From: Gammaproteobacteria bacterium
GTDB taxonomy: Bacteria; Pseudomonadota; Gammaproteobacteria; Arenicellales; UBA868
Reading direction: 5' to 3'
Assembly (NCBI GenBank): GCA_022450155.1
Contig: JAKUQR010000023.1
Location: 1-45,243 of the forward strand
Length of the DNA stretch: 45,243 nt
Each line of letters begins with the position of its first letter. The stretch's first letter is position 1. The notes under the pieces are model-generated. The model saw nothing but the letters and a program-made list of their open reading frames with translations. It was not told where the DNA came from and made no database searches. Shown in pieces: positions 25,582 through 34,781 of the stretch. The position numbers and the translations under genes were made by a program.

Positions 25582-26811
25582 ATGTCGGTGGCCGGTGCAC
25601 TTTCTCAGTTCAGGGTTCTGGATCTCAGTCGGGTTCTGGCCGGCCCATCCTGTACGCAGATCCTCGCTGATCTGGGTGCAGAGGTAATCAAGATTGAACG
25701 TCCCGGTGCCGGTGACGATACCCGTGGATGGGGGCCACCGTATCTGAAGGCGGCAGACGATAGTGATACCTCCGAGGCCGGCTACTATCTCTCGGCGAAT
25801 CGTGGTAAACGGTCAGTGTGTATCGATATCAGTCATCCATCAGGCCAGAGAGTGATACGGGACCTGGCTTTGAAATCAGACGTCCTGGTAGAGAACTTTA
25901 AAGTTGGCGGACTCAAAAAATACGAGCTGGACTACGAATCGCTGCGCCGGGTCAATGAACGACTGATCTACTGCTCTATCACAGGTTTTGGTCAGGATGG
26001 TCCCGATTCAGCACGGCCCGGTTATGACTTCATGATTCAGGGTACCGGGGGTCTCATGAGTATCACCGGTGAGCGCGATGGTGTACCCGGTGCCGGGCCG
26101 CAGAAGGTGGGTGTTGCGATTTCGGATCTGGTTACTGGCCTGTACTCGGTTTCAGCTATCCAGGCCGCGCTGCTCAGTCGGGAAGTTACCCATAAAGGTC
26201 AGTACATTGATATGGCGCTGCTCGACTGCCAAGTCGCGATGTTGGCCAATCAGGCGATGAACTGCATGATTTCGAACCAGGTCCCGATAAGAGCCGGTAA
26301 CGCACACGTCAATGTGGTGCCTTACCAGGTGTTCGAGTCGTCGGATGGGCACATTATTATTGCGATCGGGAACGATACACAGTTTGAACGCTTCTGCGAG
26401 TTAGCGGGCGTGCCGGAGTTGGCCAGGGACGCTCGCTTTTCCACTAATACGGGCCGTGTGCAACACCGTACAGAACTGCTACCCGAACTTGAGTGCATCA
26501 TAAAACAGCGTAGTTCGCAAGAGTGGGCAGCAGATCTTGATCGTCACCAGATTCCGTGGGGGCCGATCAACACCATCGATCAAGTGCTGGCTATGCCTCA
26601 GGTGAGGCATCGGAAAATGCGTGTGCCAATGGCACACCCACTGTCGGACCGGTTTGAGATTGTGGGGAGTCCACTGAAACTCGCAGATACACCTCCGGTC
26701 TATGAGCGCCCACCGCCACTGCTGGGTGAACACACTGAACAGGTGTTACGCGATCTTTTACACTACAGTGACGATCGTATTCAGGTCCTGCGTCAGGAAA
26801 ATGTGATCTGA
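25582..26811 (+). CDS. CaiB/BaiF family CoA-transferase (probable glutarate CoA-transferase)
   Basis: This 409-residue class III CoA-transferase has the usual start RVLDLSRVLAGPSCTQILAD, the VIKIERPGAGDDTRGWGPP loop, the catalytic aspartate in RPGYDFMIQG (Asp149), GGLMSITGERDG, and the C-terminal PWGPINTIDQVL. It starts directly at the gcdH stop. In bacteria and mammals the partner of GcdH is a succinyl-CoA:glutarate CoA-transferase of this family, so activating glutarate to glutaryl-CoA is the likely job; that is inference from linkage, since members differ widely in substrate. It converges on tonB with ten bases between. Confidence 0.88.
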   Translation: MSVAGALSQFRVLDLSRVLAGPSCTQILADLGAEVIKIERPGAGDDTRGWGPPYLKAADDSDTSEAGYYLSANRGKRSVCIDISHPSGQRVIRDLALKSDVLVENFKVGGLKKYELDYESLRRVNERLIYCSITGFGQDGPDSARPGYDFMIQGTGGLMSITGERDGVPGAGPQKVGVAISDLVTGLYSVSAIQAALLSREVTHKGQYIDMALLDCQVAMLANQAMNCMISNQVPIRAGNAHVNVVPYQVFESSDGHIIIAIGNDTQFERFCELAGVPELARDARFSTNTGRVQHRTELLPELECIIKQRSSQEWAADLDRHQIPWGPINTIDQVLAMPQVRHRKMRVPMAHPLSDRFEIVGSPLKLADTPPVYERPPPLLGEHTEQVLRDLLHYSDDRIQVLRQENVI

Positions 26812-26821
26812 CTTGCCGGCT

Positions 26822-27694
26822 TTAAGAGTCTTCTAATCTGAAAACTATCGGTACAGTTTCGGAAGACGGTATGGCTTTCCCATTGTGTAACACCGGGTGA
26901 AAGCGCCATTTCTTTACTGCCTTTACAGCCGCTTTATCCAGCAGGCGAGATCCGCTGCTTTGTCCGACACTGATGGTTTTGACTGTGCCCTGAGCAGAGA
27001 TTGAGACATTGACCACAACGCGACCCTCGATTCCCCGGTTACGGGCCAGAAGTGGATAGTGTGGTTTAGGGTTACCGGCAACGGGTCTGGGTTTGTGGTT
27101 AACCGCAGCATTTCCCGTATCCGGTGTGCTTCTGGAAGCTTGTTGTGTGGGCAAAGCCGGCGCTGCCTGTGAGTCAGATGGGGGTTGTAGTGTTCGGGCA
27201 TGTTGTTCCGCAATTACCCGATCCAATTCTTCATTGATAGACGTCAGTTTGCTTAACTGTTGTTTAAGAAGCAGGTTTTCAGTTCGAAGTTCAACGCGGT
27301 TTTCTGCCAGTGACCGATTGTCCTGCGTCGCATGTGCCAATGAGGTCTGCAGGGCTTTAGCGGCGATTTTGAGTTGGTCTCTTTCCTGGGTGACCGTGGT
27401 GATCGATTCGTGAACGTGCTTGTTCATCTTACTGGTTTTATCCATCTGCTCTGTTTCAACAGTCTCAATTGTTGCCTCTGATGGCTCGATGGTCTCGCCA
27501 GCATCTCGCGTTTGCTGAATCAGCGTTGCCTGCAGGGTCGAGGCAAAGACAATCTCTTCAGTCAACTCCGGAGGACGGTTTGTATGGGCAAATACAGCCA
27601 GGACGCCGACGTGAACAACACACGAGAAAACGGCGGCTGTGGCCATTGGAGACAGGGTCATCGGCCGGTGCCAGATGTCTGAATCTGTCGGCAC
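26822..27694 (-). CDS. tonB: TonB-family energy transducer
   Basis: The 290-residue protein has one N-terminal membrane helix (AAVFSCVVHVGVLAVFA, about 20-36) with the family histidine, a long charged coiled coil at about 85-165 in place of the usual Pro-rich spacer, and a C-terminal TonB domain at about 205-290 (PHYPLLARNRGIEGRVVVNV, AAVKAVKKWRFHP). It transmits proton-motive force to outer-membrane receptors, here probably BtuB. The start is GTG at 27694; an ATG 33 bases inside is possible. A cobalamin riboswitch lies upstream on the same strand, which ties it to B12 uptake. No exbB or exbD is in the window. Confidence 0.9.
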   Translation of the reverse strand: MPTDSDIWHRPMTLSPMATAAVFSCVVHVGVLAVFAHTNRPPELTEEIVFASTLQATLIQQTRDAGETIEPSEATIETVETEQMDKTSKMNKHVHESITTVTQERDQLKIAAKALQTSLAHATQDNRSLAENRVELRTENLLLKQQLSKLTSINEELDRVIAEQHARTLQPPSDSQAAPALPTQQASRSTPDTGNAAVNHKPRPVAGNPKPHYPLLARNRGIEGRVVVNVSISAQGTVKTISVGQSSGSRLLDKAAVKAVKKWRFHPVLHNGKAIPSSETVPIVFRLEDS

Positions 27695-27809
27695 ATTCCT
27701 GCGATGCGGATTGTCACGCTCATCAAAACGGCTTGCTCCGGTCTGTTCGGCGTCGCCGTTCCGGATTACCGCACCTCAAGCTTTTCCCGGCCACAAGGTG
27801 AGCGACGCG

Positions 27810-27985
27810 TGCTGCTGGCAGGTCTCCTGGCTTGCGGATCACGGCGGTAGATTCACCTTCCCGGTCAATGACCAGTGGCGTAAACAGTCTGCCGCTCGCC
27901 GCCTACAGTTGCGGGTACAGCCAAGGTTGACACGCTCTAGCGTGCGCCTTGTTCCCTTTTAACCCTGTTAGGACCAGCTCGCAGG
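27810..27985 (-). promoter_or_regulatory. cobalamin riboswitch upstream of tonB
   Basis: On the minus strand the order of conserved pieces is GGGAACAAGG, GCTGTACCCGCAACTGT (the B12-box core), and AAGCCAGGAGACCTGCC at 27818-27833, as in the adenosylcobalamin riboswitch class. It lies about 115 bases before the tonB start and should lower tonB expression when B12 is plentiful. The ends given are approximate. Confidence 0.92.
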
Positions 27986-28107
27986 GCGATATTCTCTTAC
28001 GGCACAGTCAAATTCAAGTCTGATCCTGACTAAAAGGGGTTCACAAGAGAGTGTGTTCAGAGTGGCTATACTAAGTGTCACCCCTGTTGCTTAATTCACC
28101 GCAACCC

Positions 28108-29118
28108 ATGCCTTCCTCGACCGTTAAACGCACAACCTCGGTTAATTCAAGGATCTTGCTTGTGCTTTTACTGTTAGCGATCGGTGCATTCGCGGTTGCA
28201 TTGTCAGCCGGCAGCGTGTCTATCGACTGGGCCAGTGTGGTGGAGGGTCTTAGGGGACGAGATTTGTCGGTCGACTACGCGGTCGTGTTTCAATTGCGGT
28301 TACCTCGTGCTGCTACCGCATTTGTTGTTGGCGGAATGCTGGGGCTGGCAGGTGTGCTCATGCAGATACTGCTGCGAAATCCACTGGCAGATCCGTATGT
28401 GTTGGGTGTTTCCGGTGGAGCGGCAGTCGCTGCTCTGCTCGCAATTTTACTCGGCTGGCACGTGGCCGGGATCTCAGGCGCTGCCGCAGTTGGAGCACTG
28501 GCTTCAATGTTTCTGGTATTTGTGCTTTCACGGGGGAGTGGAGACTGGTCGACGACCCGCCTTCTCCTGACCGGTGTTGTTCTGGCATCTGGCTGGGGTG
28601 CGGTCGTCAGTTTCATTCTTGCAGTCAGCCCAGACGCTCATGTTCGAGGGATGCTGTTTTGGTTGATGGGTGATATCAGTGAAACCTTTCCGGGTTGGAT
28701 CCGCTTGGGACTATTGATCGTCTCGCTTTTGGTTGCGTTTGGTTTTGCGCGCAGTTTGAATCTCCTGTCGCTGGGTGAGTTGCGCGCTGAATCTCTTGGA
28801 GTCAATACAACCCTTTTGAGGGTGGGATTATTTTTCATGGCGGGGTTGCTGACAGCATCAGCAGTTACACTCGCTGGAGCAATCGGTTTTGTGGGTCTTG
28901 TTGTGCCGCACATGGTGCGGCTCTGGGGAGGTTCAGATCACCGACTGGTTCTGCCCGGATCAGTATTGCTCGGTGGGGTGCTTCTGGTGTTGGCTGAAGC
29001 AGCAGCCCGAACAGTTCTGGCGCCAAATCAGCTACCCGTTGGTGTAATCACAGCATTCATCGGTGTCCCAGTATTTCTCTATTTACTGCAGCGTGACAGG
29101 GCAGGCGGTCGGGCATGA
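28108..29118 (+). CDS. btuC: vitamin B12 ABC transporter permease BtuC
   Basis: The 336-residue FecCD-family permease has about ten membrane helices. It shows the family runs RLPRAATAFVVGGMLGLAGV, QILLRNPLADPYVLGVSGGA, and the C-terminal GFVGLVVPHMVRLWGG with the coupling region. The iron-siderophore and B12 permeases are alike in sequence; the B12 assignment rests on the neighbours (btuD, btuB, btuF and two B12 riboswitches). The ATG at 28108 was chosen over a GTG 33 bases upstream. It overlaps btuD by four bases (ATGA). No riboswitch precedes it on this strand. Confidence 0.9.
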   Translation: MPSSTVKRTTSVNSRILLVLLLLAIGAFAVALSAGSVSIDWASVVEGLRGRDLSVDYAVVFQLRLPRAATAFVVGGMLGLAGVLMQILLRNPLADPYVLGVSGGAAVAALLAILLGWHVAGISGAAAVGALASMFLVFVLSRGSGDWSTTRLLLTGVVLASGWGAVVSFILAVSPDAHVRGMLFWLMGDISETFPGWIRLGLLIVSLLVAFGFARSLNLLSLGELRAESLGVNTTLLRVGLFFMAGLLTASAVTLAGAIGFVGLVVPHMVRLWGGSDHRLVLPGSVLLGGVLLVLAEAAARTVLAPNQLPVGVITAFIGVPVFLYLLQRDRAGGRA

Positions 29119-29882
29119 GTCTTCTGGCTCTGAAAAATCTGTCGATCGAGATCAGTAATACCTGTGTCTGTCGGAATCTATCGCTTGGGATCAATCCAGG
29201 TGAAGTCTGGTCCGTTCTTGGGCGCAACGGCGTAGGTAAGTCCACCCTGCTTAAGACCGTGGCTGGTTTGAGAACTCCGGTCAGTGGCCAGATAATCCTG
29301 GATGACCAGGAGGTCATGAATCTCAGTCGCCGTTCCCGGGCGCAACGACTGGGTATCCTGTTTCAGGAAAATGAGACCCTCTTTCCTGCATCGGTGCTTG
29401 ATACGGTGTTGACCGGGCGTCATCCCTGGTTGAATCCCCTTCAAGGAGAGTCCGTTGAGGACATTCAGAAGGCCCAGGAGGCACTTGAACTGGTCGACCT
29501 TGATCAAATGAGTGACCGCAGTATGACATCGCTTTCCGGCGGAGAGCGTCGCCGAGCGGATCTGGCCACCCTGGTGACGCAGGAGCCGCTTGTTCTTTTG
29601 TTGGATGAACCCAGTAATCACCTTGATATGCATTATCAAGTTGTTATGCTTGGGGATCTAATCGCCGACTGGCGCAGCCGTAACGGGGTGGTGATACTCG
29701 TGATGCACGATATCAATCTTGCATTGCGTTTCAGCGACCATTTGTTGTTGTTGTTCGGCGAAGGGCGGGCCGAATCAGGTCCAGTAGAAACACTGGCAAC
29801 TGAAGCCACGCTCTCACGGGTCTATAACCACACCATGCGAATGGTCAATACTGCCGACGGCATATGGTTCTACCCGGGGTGA
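29115..29882 (+). CDS. btuD: vitamin B12 ABC transporter ATPase BtuD
   Basis: This 255-residue ABC ATPase powers import through BtuC. It has Walker A GRNGVGKST, the Q loop in GILFQENE, the signature SLSGGERRRADLA, Walker B LLLLDEPSNHLD and the H-loop in ILVMHDINLAL. The layout is that of FepC/BtuD importers. It is translationally coupled to btuC and is followed by 348 bases that hold the second cobalamin riboswitch before btuB. Confidence 0.92.
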   Translation: MSLLALKNLSIEISNTCVCRNLSLGINPGEVWSVLGRNGVGKSTLLKTVAGLRTPVSGQIILDDQEVMNLSRRSRAQRLGILFQENETLFPASVLDTVLTGRHPWLNPLQGESVEDIQKAQEALELVDLDQMSDRSMTSLSGGERRRADLATLVTQEPLVLLLDEPSNHLDMHYQVVMLGDLIADWRSRNGVVILVMHDINLALRFSDHLLLLFGEGRAESGPVETLATEATLSRVYNHTMRMVNTADGIWFYPG

Positions 29883-29929
29883 GAGTGATTGACTTAAGCG
29901 TTTTTCCTATTTATCGTTCGTTACTCCTT

Positions 29930-30127
29930 GCAGGTTCTGTGCCGGCGGTTTGCCGCGCAGATAAATGGGAAGCCGGTAAGCATCATGTCAAGCAAATCCG
30001 GCACTGCCCCCGCAACGGTAGGTGAGTTATATCGAGCAGCACACGGCCACTGTGGTTTTAACCATGGGAAGGCGTTGTTCGAAGTGTCTTAAGACACTCG
30101 CTCACGAGTCCGGAGACCGGCCTGCAG
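29930..30127 (+). promoter_or_regulatory. cobalamin riboswitch upstream of btuB
   Basis: The conserved order is GGTTCTGTGCCGG, AATGGGAAGCCGGT, CCGGCACTGCCCCCGCAACGG (20 bases of the core begin at CCGGCACTG), and GAGTCCGGAGACCGGCCTGC at 30106-30125. Between this and the btuB start, a C-rich run and the sequence GTGGGGCGGTTGCGGG could form the expression platform that hides or frees the ribosome binding site. Ends are approximate. Confidence 0.93.
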
Positions 30128-30230
30128 AGGACCCTTTAATTAACCGCGTGGGGCGGTTGCGGGCCATCTGCTGAAGTCGGTCGGTTACCCCCCACCCAAC
30201 AGCATACGGGTGGTGTGCCGGAGACAAACA

Positions 30231-32033
30231 GTGATCCGTTTTTACCTTCTGAAGTTTGTAGTTGCAGTCCTATGTTTAACCGTAGTGAGAGGCGCCCTTG
30301 CGTTTGAGCCAGTTGTAGTCACAGCGACGCGAACCGCGCAAACAGCTGATCAGATACTGGCTCCAGTCACTGTCATCAGCAGTGAAGATATCCAGAATAG
30401 CGAAGCGCGGGATCTGGGAGAACTTTTATCCTCTGTGCCGGGTATAGAACTTACGCGCAATGGCGGTTATGGGAAGAATACCAGTATTTTCATGCGCGGA
30501 ACCAATTCCGGACATGTTCTGGTGCTGATAGATGGTGTCAAACTCTATTCGGCAACAGTTGGTACAACAGCGTTTCAACATTTGCCGCTGAATCAGATCG
30601 ATCGTATTGAGATTGTTCGGGGGCCGAGGTCCAGTCTGTACGGTTCCGAAGCGGTCGGCGGGGTAATCCAGATATTCACCAAGGATGGTGCCGGGAAGAC
30701 AAGTTCGCACGCTGAAGCGGGTTACGGGACTTACAACACGTTTACCGTAGGTGCGGGGTCAACAGGATTCAGTTCAGACTCCAGCTACAGTTTCAATGTG
30801 GGTTACTTAAATACCGATGGTATAGACAGTCAGACCGGTGCACAGCCGGATAAGGATGGCTACGACAATACCTCCCTGACAGTCCGCTGGACAAAGTATC
30901 TGGATGCTGAAAACGATCTGAATTTGTCGTTGCTGCATGCGAGCGGCAATACAGCATTTGATAATGCGTGGGCTGGAGAGTCAGTTGTCCACGACTCGGA
31001 CTATACCCTGCAGGTTCTGAATCTTCGGCTGGAACATGCCGATGAGGCAGGCTGGCTGGGTAGCATCCAGTTCGGGAGAAGCCTGGATGATTCGGAGACG
31101 TTTGCAGACGGTGTGTCAGACGGAAAGTTTGATACCACGCGGTATCAGCTAAATGGTCAATTAGACTGGCCTGTTGGCGGCCAGCACTTGCTCACCGTCG
31201 GTTCAGACTACTCTAATGAATCTGTTGACAGTTCGGTAACCTACGATGTCAGCGAGCGTTCAAATCTGGGCGTGTTCTTGCAATGGCAAGGTGCCTTTGG
31301 ATCTCAGAATGTAGTGGCCGGTACAAGAATTGACGATAACGAACAGTTTGGTACGCATACGACTGGAAATGTTGATTACGCGCTCGATCTGACAAGTGGG
31401 TATCGTCTCAACATCGGTTATGGGACCGCGTTCAAAGCGCCGAGTTTTAATGATCTTTACTATCCGGGGTTCGGTACCCCGACACTGGATGTCGAAACGT
31501 CATCATCGTTTGAAGTCGGGTTGAGTCGAGACACTGGATCGAGCCGGTGGGCGATACGTCGTTTCGAGACAAGAATTGACGATTTAATTGGTTATGACCC
31601 TGTGACCTTTGCGTCGGTCAATGTCGATGAAGCCAGAATAGACGGAGTTGAGATCGAATGGGCGGGCCAGTTACAGGATTGGCAGATAGTGACCAGCCTG
31701 ATGTTGTCTGATCCCATTGACAAAAGCACAAACAACAGGTTGCCCCGGCGTGCGAAGGAAGTGGTCCAGCTGGATTTAGATCGTCAGCATCAGACGTGGC
31801 GTTATGGACTGAGCCTGCAGTATCACGGAAGCCGTTACGACGATAAAGCCAACAGTTCCCAGCTCGATAGCTATGCCCTGGTTCACGGGCACTTTGTGTA
31901 CGAGTTGAACAGGTCCTGGGCCATCAGAACAGAGGTCAATAACCTTCTAGATGAAAAGTACGCCACTGCAACAAACTACCGTGAGCCGGGACGAGCTTGG
32001 TTTCTTCGTCTACATTACCAGGCAGAGAACTGA
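30231..32033 (+). CDS. btuB: TonB-dependent vitamin B12 receptor BtuB
   Basis: The outer-membrane receptor binds cobalamin and needs TonB for import. After a signal peptide (LLKFVVAVLCLTVVRGALAF) comes a TonB box (PVVVTATRT), the plug domain (residues about 30-155, with VPGIELTRNGGYGKNTSIFM and RGPRSSLYGSEAVGGVIQIF), and a 22-strand barrel ending in an aromatic residue region (RAWFLRLHYQAEN). The 600-residue size is that of BtuB. The GTG at 30231 with CCGGAG ahead of it gives the best signal peptide; a GTG at 30210 is possible. The upstream cobalamin riboswitch supports the substrate. Confidence 0.93.
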   Translation: MIRFYLLKFVVAVLCLTVVRGALAFEPVVVTATRTAQTADQILAPVTVISSEDIQNSEARDLGELLSSVPGIELTRNGGYGKNTSIFMRGTNSGHVLVLIDGVKLYSATVGTTAFQHLPLNQIDRIEIVRGPRSSLYGSEAVGGVIQIFTKDGAGKTSSHAEAGYGTYNTFTVGAGSTGFSSDSSYSFNVGYLNTDGIDSQTGAQPDKDGYDNTSLTVRWTKYLDAENDLNLSLLHASGNTAFDNAWAGESVVHDSDYTLQVLNLRLEHADEAGWLGSIQFGRSLDDSETFADGVSDGKFDTTRYQLNGQLDWPVGGQHLLTVGSDYSNESVDSSVTYDVSERSNLGVFLQWQGAFGSQNVVAGTRIDDNEQFGTHTTGNVDYALDLTSGYRLNIGYGTAFKAPSFNDLYYPGFGTPTLDVETSSSFEVGLSRDTGSSRWAIRRFETRIDDLIGYDPVTFASVNVDEARIDGVEIEWAGQLQDWQIVTSLMLSDPIDKSTNNRLPRRAKEVVQLDLDRQHQTWRYGLSLQYHGSRYDDKANSSQLDSYALVHGHFVYELNRSWAIRTEVNNLLDEKYATATNYREPGRAWFLRLHYQAEN

Positions 32034-32049
32034 TGGTCTCCGGTTAGTT

Positions 32050-32940
32050 TCACTGCCGCGCCTGCTCCAGAGTCTCACAAAGTTTCCTCAGTCCAAGGAT
32101 AATTCGTGGAGAGTGTCTGTGTAGCAGATCAGCACTCACAGAAAAAAGATGTCCGCGGGCGACTGCAGTGATATCACCCCAGGCCTCCCACTTTTTCAGC
32201 CACTCAGGCGCACCATCTGGTGTTCCGCCAACAACGATGACCTCCGGATTTCGTTTGATTACTGACTCCAGAGACACCACGGGGGCAATGTCCGGAAGGT
32301 CGGAAAACAGATTTGTTGCACCGCAACTACGGAGCAACTGACTGACGATGTGGTTGCCATTGAGGGTGATGATCGGTTCATGCCAGACCTGATAAAAAAC
32401 GGTGAGGTTTTTTCTATGGCCGAATTCTTGCTTAATCCCATTGGCCTCGATCAGTAGTTCCTGACTTCGCGCCAATCCCTCCTGAGCCCTTCCAACCACT
32501 TTGCCAATCTGCCGTATTGTGGTTGCCAGGCCTTCAAGTGTGCTGGGTTCTGCGCGATAAACAATCAGTCCGAGTTTCTCGAGGCGGTTCAGCTGATCTG
32601 ACGGATTGCCGCTTGCCCAGGCAAGTATGAGATCCGGCTGGAGTTTCAGTATGGTCTCAAAATCCAACCGGTCGTGTGCACCGATGCGCTGAATCTTGCG
32701 TGCGGCTGCGGGATAGTCGCTGTGCTCAACGGTACCGACCAGGCTATTACCGCCGCCAACGTGATAGACGATTTCCGTCAGTGCCGGAGCTAGACTGATT
32801 GCTCGATGGACAGGTCCTGACAGCGTGATGACGTTTCCAATGTCATCGGTTACTGAGATTGGTTCAGCCTTTAATTGGCTGGCGCAAACCAGAATCATCA
32901 CCACGAGTAATTTTACTGACCAGGACAGTATGGTAGACAT
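32050..32940 (-). CDS. btuF: periplasmic cobalamin-binding protein BtuF
   Basis: This 296-residue class III solute-binding protein carries B12 to BtuCD. It has a signal peptide (LLVVMILVCASQLKA), the N-lobe RAISLAPALTEIVYHVGGG and VGTVEHSDYP, the linking helix, and the C-lobe with FYQVWHEPIITLNGNHI and LESVIKRNPEVIVVGG. These motifs are typical of BtuF rather than of siderophore-binding proteins. It converges on btuB with 16 bases between stops and is itself not visibly behind a riboswitch; it may share a promoter with coq7 upstream on the same strand. Confidence 0.92.
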   Translation of the reverse strand: MSTILSWSVKLLVVMILVCASQLKAEPISVTDDIGNVITLSGPVHRAISLAPALTEIVYHVGGGNSLVGTVEHSDYPAAARKIQRIGAHDRLDFETILKLQPDLILAWASGNPSDQLNRLEKLGLIVYRAEPSTLEGLATTIRQIGKVVGRAQEGLARSQELLIEANGIKQEFGHRKNLTVFYQVWHEPIITLNGNHIVSQLLRSCGATNLFSDLPDIAPVVSLESVIKRNPEVIVVGGTPDGAPEWLKKWEAWGDITAVARGHLFSVSADLLHRHSPRIILGLRKLCETLEQARQ

Positions 32941-32965
32941 CAGATTGCGCTGTGTGTGGGAGCGA

Positions 32966-33610
32966 CTAGATCCAGTGCGCAGTACCTGTCATAACCCGAC
33001 TGGCTAGGCGCATCAGCGATTTTACGGGTATCGGTAGGTCGGCCGAACCGGCCTGATGTGCAGTTTCCCCATGTTGTTGCTCATCTTCTTTCATGGCGTC
33101 GACGACAGCTCGGCTAGCGAGATCTTTTTCTGGTAGGCGATCCAGATGGGAGCGAAGATGGCCTTCAACCTGTTTTTCAGTTTCTCTAAGAAATCCCAGG
33201 TTAATCCGGTCTCCAGCAAATCCGGCGGCAAGCCCGACCACAAATGAACCCAGATACCAGGCTGGGTTCAATAGGCTTTTCCGTCCGCCAAGGGAATTGA
33301 TGCGGTTCTCACACCAGCGCAAATGGTCTTGCTCCTCGAGCGCAGCCAGGCTCAAGGTTTTTCGCACCCTCTCTGAACGCGATGTCAGGGCTTGGCTCTG
33401 GTACAGAGCCTGGGCACAGATTTCGCCAACGTGGTTAACCCGCATGAGTCGTGCAGACAGATTTTTCTCTGTCGGGGTCAAGTCCCCTTCGACGATTCCT
33501 TCCGCGGGATCAGGTCGGTTCGTACCGGCTTGACGACCAAATAATACGGCTAGAGTGTCGTCAGCGGCACAGATCAGACGGTCTAGAGAAGAATAGGTGC
33601 GTTCAGCCAA
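32966..33610 (-). CDS. coq7: demethoxyubiquinone hydroxylase Coq7
   Basis: Coq7 adds the last ring hydroxyl in ubiquinone synthesis, using oxygen and a carboxylate-bridged di-iron centre. The 214 residues have the ferritin-like ligand set: Glu63 in VNHVGEICAQALY, Glu93 and His96 in EEQDHLRW, Glu145 region in ETEKQVEGHL, and the final E-x-x-H in KEDEQQHGETA. It replaces the flavin enzyme UbiF in many proteobacteria. This implies an aerobic, ubiquinone-based respiratory chain. It lies 25 bases upstream of btuF on the same strand. Confidence 0.95.
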   Translation of the reverse strand: MAERTYSSLDRLICAADDTLAVLFGRQAGTNRPDPAEGIVEGDLTPTEKNLSARLMRVNHVGEICAQALYQSQALTSRSERVRKTLSLAALEEQDHLRWCENRINSLGGRKSLLNPAWYLGSFVVGLAAGFAGDRINLGFLRETEKQVEGHLRSHLDRLPEKDLASRAVVDAMKEDEQQHGETAHQAGSADLPIPVKSLMRLASRVMTGTAHWI

Positions 33611-33680
33611 GGGCCTGGGCTCGGGTTGCTCAAGTCTAGTAGTGCTAGTTTAAAGGCTACGACCATTTTAGGGGGGCTGA

Positions 33681-34139
33681 TCATAAAACCAGACGCCGTC
33701 TGACCAGCGCTACGGCGACCCAGGTGCCAACGATACCAAAAACTGCCAGTACACCGATATGCAGCCACGCGTCTATTACGGGTCGGCCTACAACCAGCGG
33801 TCTGATCAAGGCCACCGCGTGCGTGAGCGGCAAAAACTGAACGAACGTCTGCATGGGAGCAGGAAGACTGGCCGTGGGATAGAAGACACCGCACAGGATG
33901 AACATGGGCGTCATGACCAATGTGAGATAGAACGTAAAGAACTCATATCCTTTCGCCAGTGCGGTCATAATGAGTGCAGGTGCTGCAAAGCAAAATCCGG
34001 TCAGAAAATGTTGCGGGCAAAGCCAGTACAGCCCTCCAGTCAGCAACGGCACCTAGAACAGCAGCCACGGCGAGGATCGCCGAGCCACTGACCAGGCTTT
34101 TGCTGGCGCACCAGAGCAGCTCCCCAATGACGATATCGT
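33681..34139 (-). pseudogene. ABC-2 permease remnant (NodJ-like)
   Basis: Two frames together give the second half of a NodJ/ABC-2-type permease: DDIVIGELLWCASKSLVSGS and AVAAVLGAVADW in one, then after a frameshift near 34020 FLTGFCFAAPALIMTALAKG, TPMFILCGVFYPTASLPAPM and a final membrane helix ending in VRRRLVL. The first half is missing: the reading frame enters directly from the ATPase remnant at TTHY. It cannot work as a permease. Confidence 0.8.
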
Positions 34140-34753
34140 CGTAATGGGTGGTCAGTAAAATGGTTTTACCATTGCGTTTTAGCCGATGGATCAGGGACCA
34201 AATCATGTGCCGGGCCTGAGGATCAAGGCCCGTTGTTGGTTCGTTAAAAACCAGTAGATCGGGGTCATTTATCAGCGCTCTGGTCAGGATCAGTCTGCGT
34301 TGCATGCCGCCAGACAGGGTTGAAATGCGATCCTTTGCCCGGTGATCAAGTTCAACCAGTTTAAGTAGCTTGGGAATGCGGTGTTCCAGTAACGAGGATC
34401 TGATCCGAAAGTGAAGACCATATATTCGCAGGTTTTCAAACACTGAAAATCTGGGTCGAGGTTGTCAGCCTGGGGAACGATACCTGTACGTTGTCGGATT
34501 TCACGCAGATTGCTGTCAATACTTTTACCGAAAATACTTAGAACTCCCGAAGTTCTCCGCGACTGTCCCAGGAGCATGCGCAAGGTAGTCGTTTTACCAG
34601 CACCATTGGGCCCTAGCAGGCCAAAACAGCAGCCGCGCTGGATGTCCAAGGTCGAGGCCCCGAGACAGCCTCCAGTTCGCCGTATGCTTTGTGCAGGGCC
34701 CTGCACATGATGATGGGGTCGGTCTGTATTTGGGTAGCCGCGGTTGAGTCCAC
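34140..34753 (-). pseudogene. ABC exporter ATPase remnant (NodI-like)
   Basis: Three frames are needed. The first reads CRALHKAYGELEAVSG, the second LDIQRGCCFGLLGPNGAGK with an intact Walker A and RTGIVPQADNLDPDF, the third from about 34443 FENLRIYGLHFRI, the signature STLSGGMQRRL and VFNEPTTGLDPQ, where the Walker B aspartate is asparagine. The last quarter, after the H-loop TTHY, is deleted and fused in frame to a NodJ-like permease fragment. NodI/NodJ-type pairs export lipid-linked or lipooligosaccharide-like compounds; the original substrate here is unknown. Confidence 0.82.
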
Positions 34754-34781
34754 TCGGTCTGGGAACGCGTTCAATTGTTCT

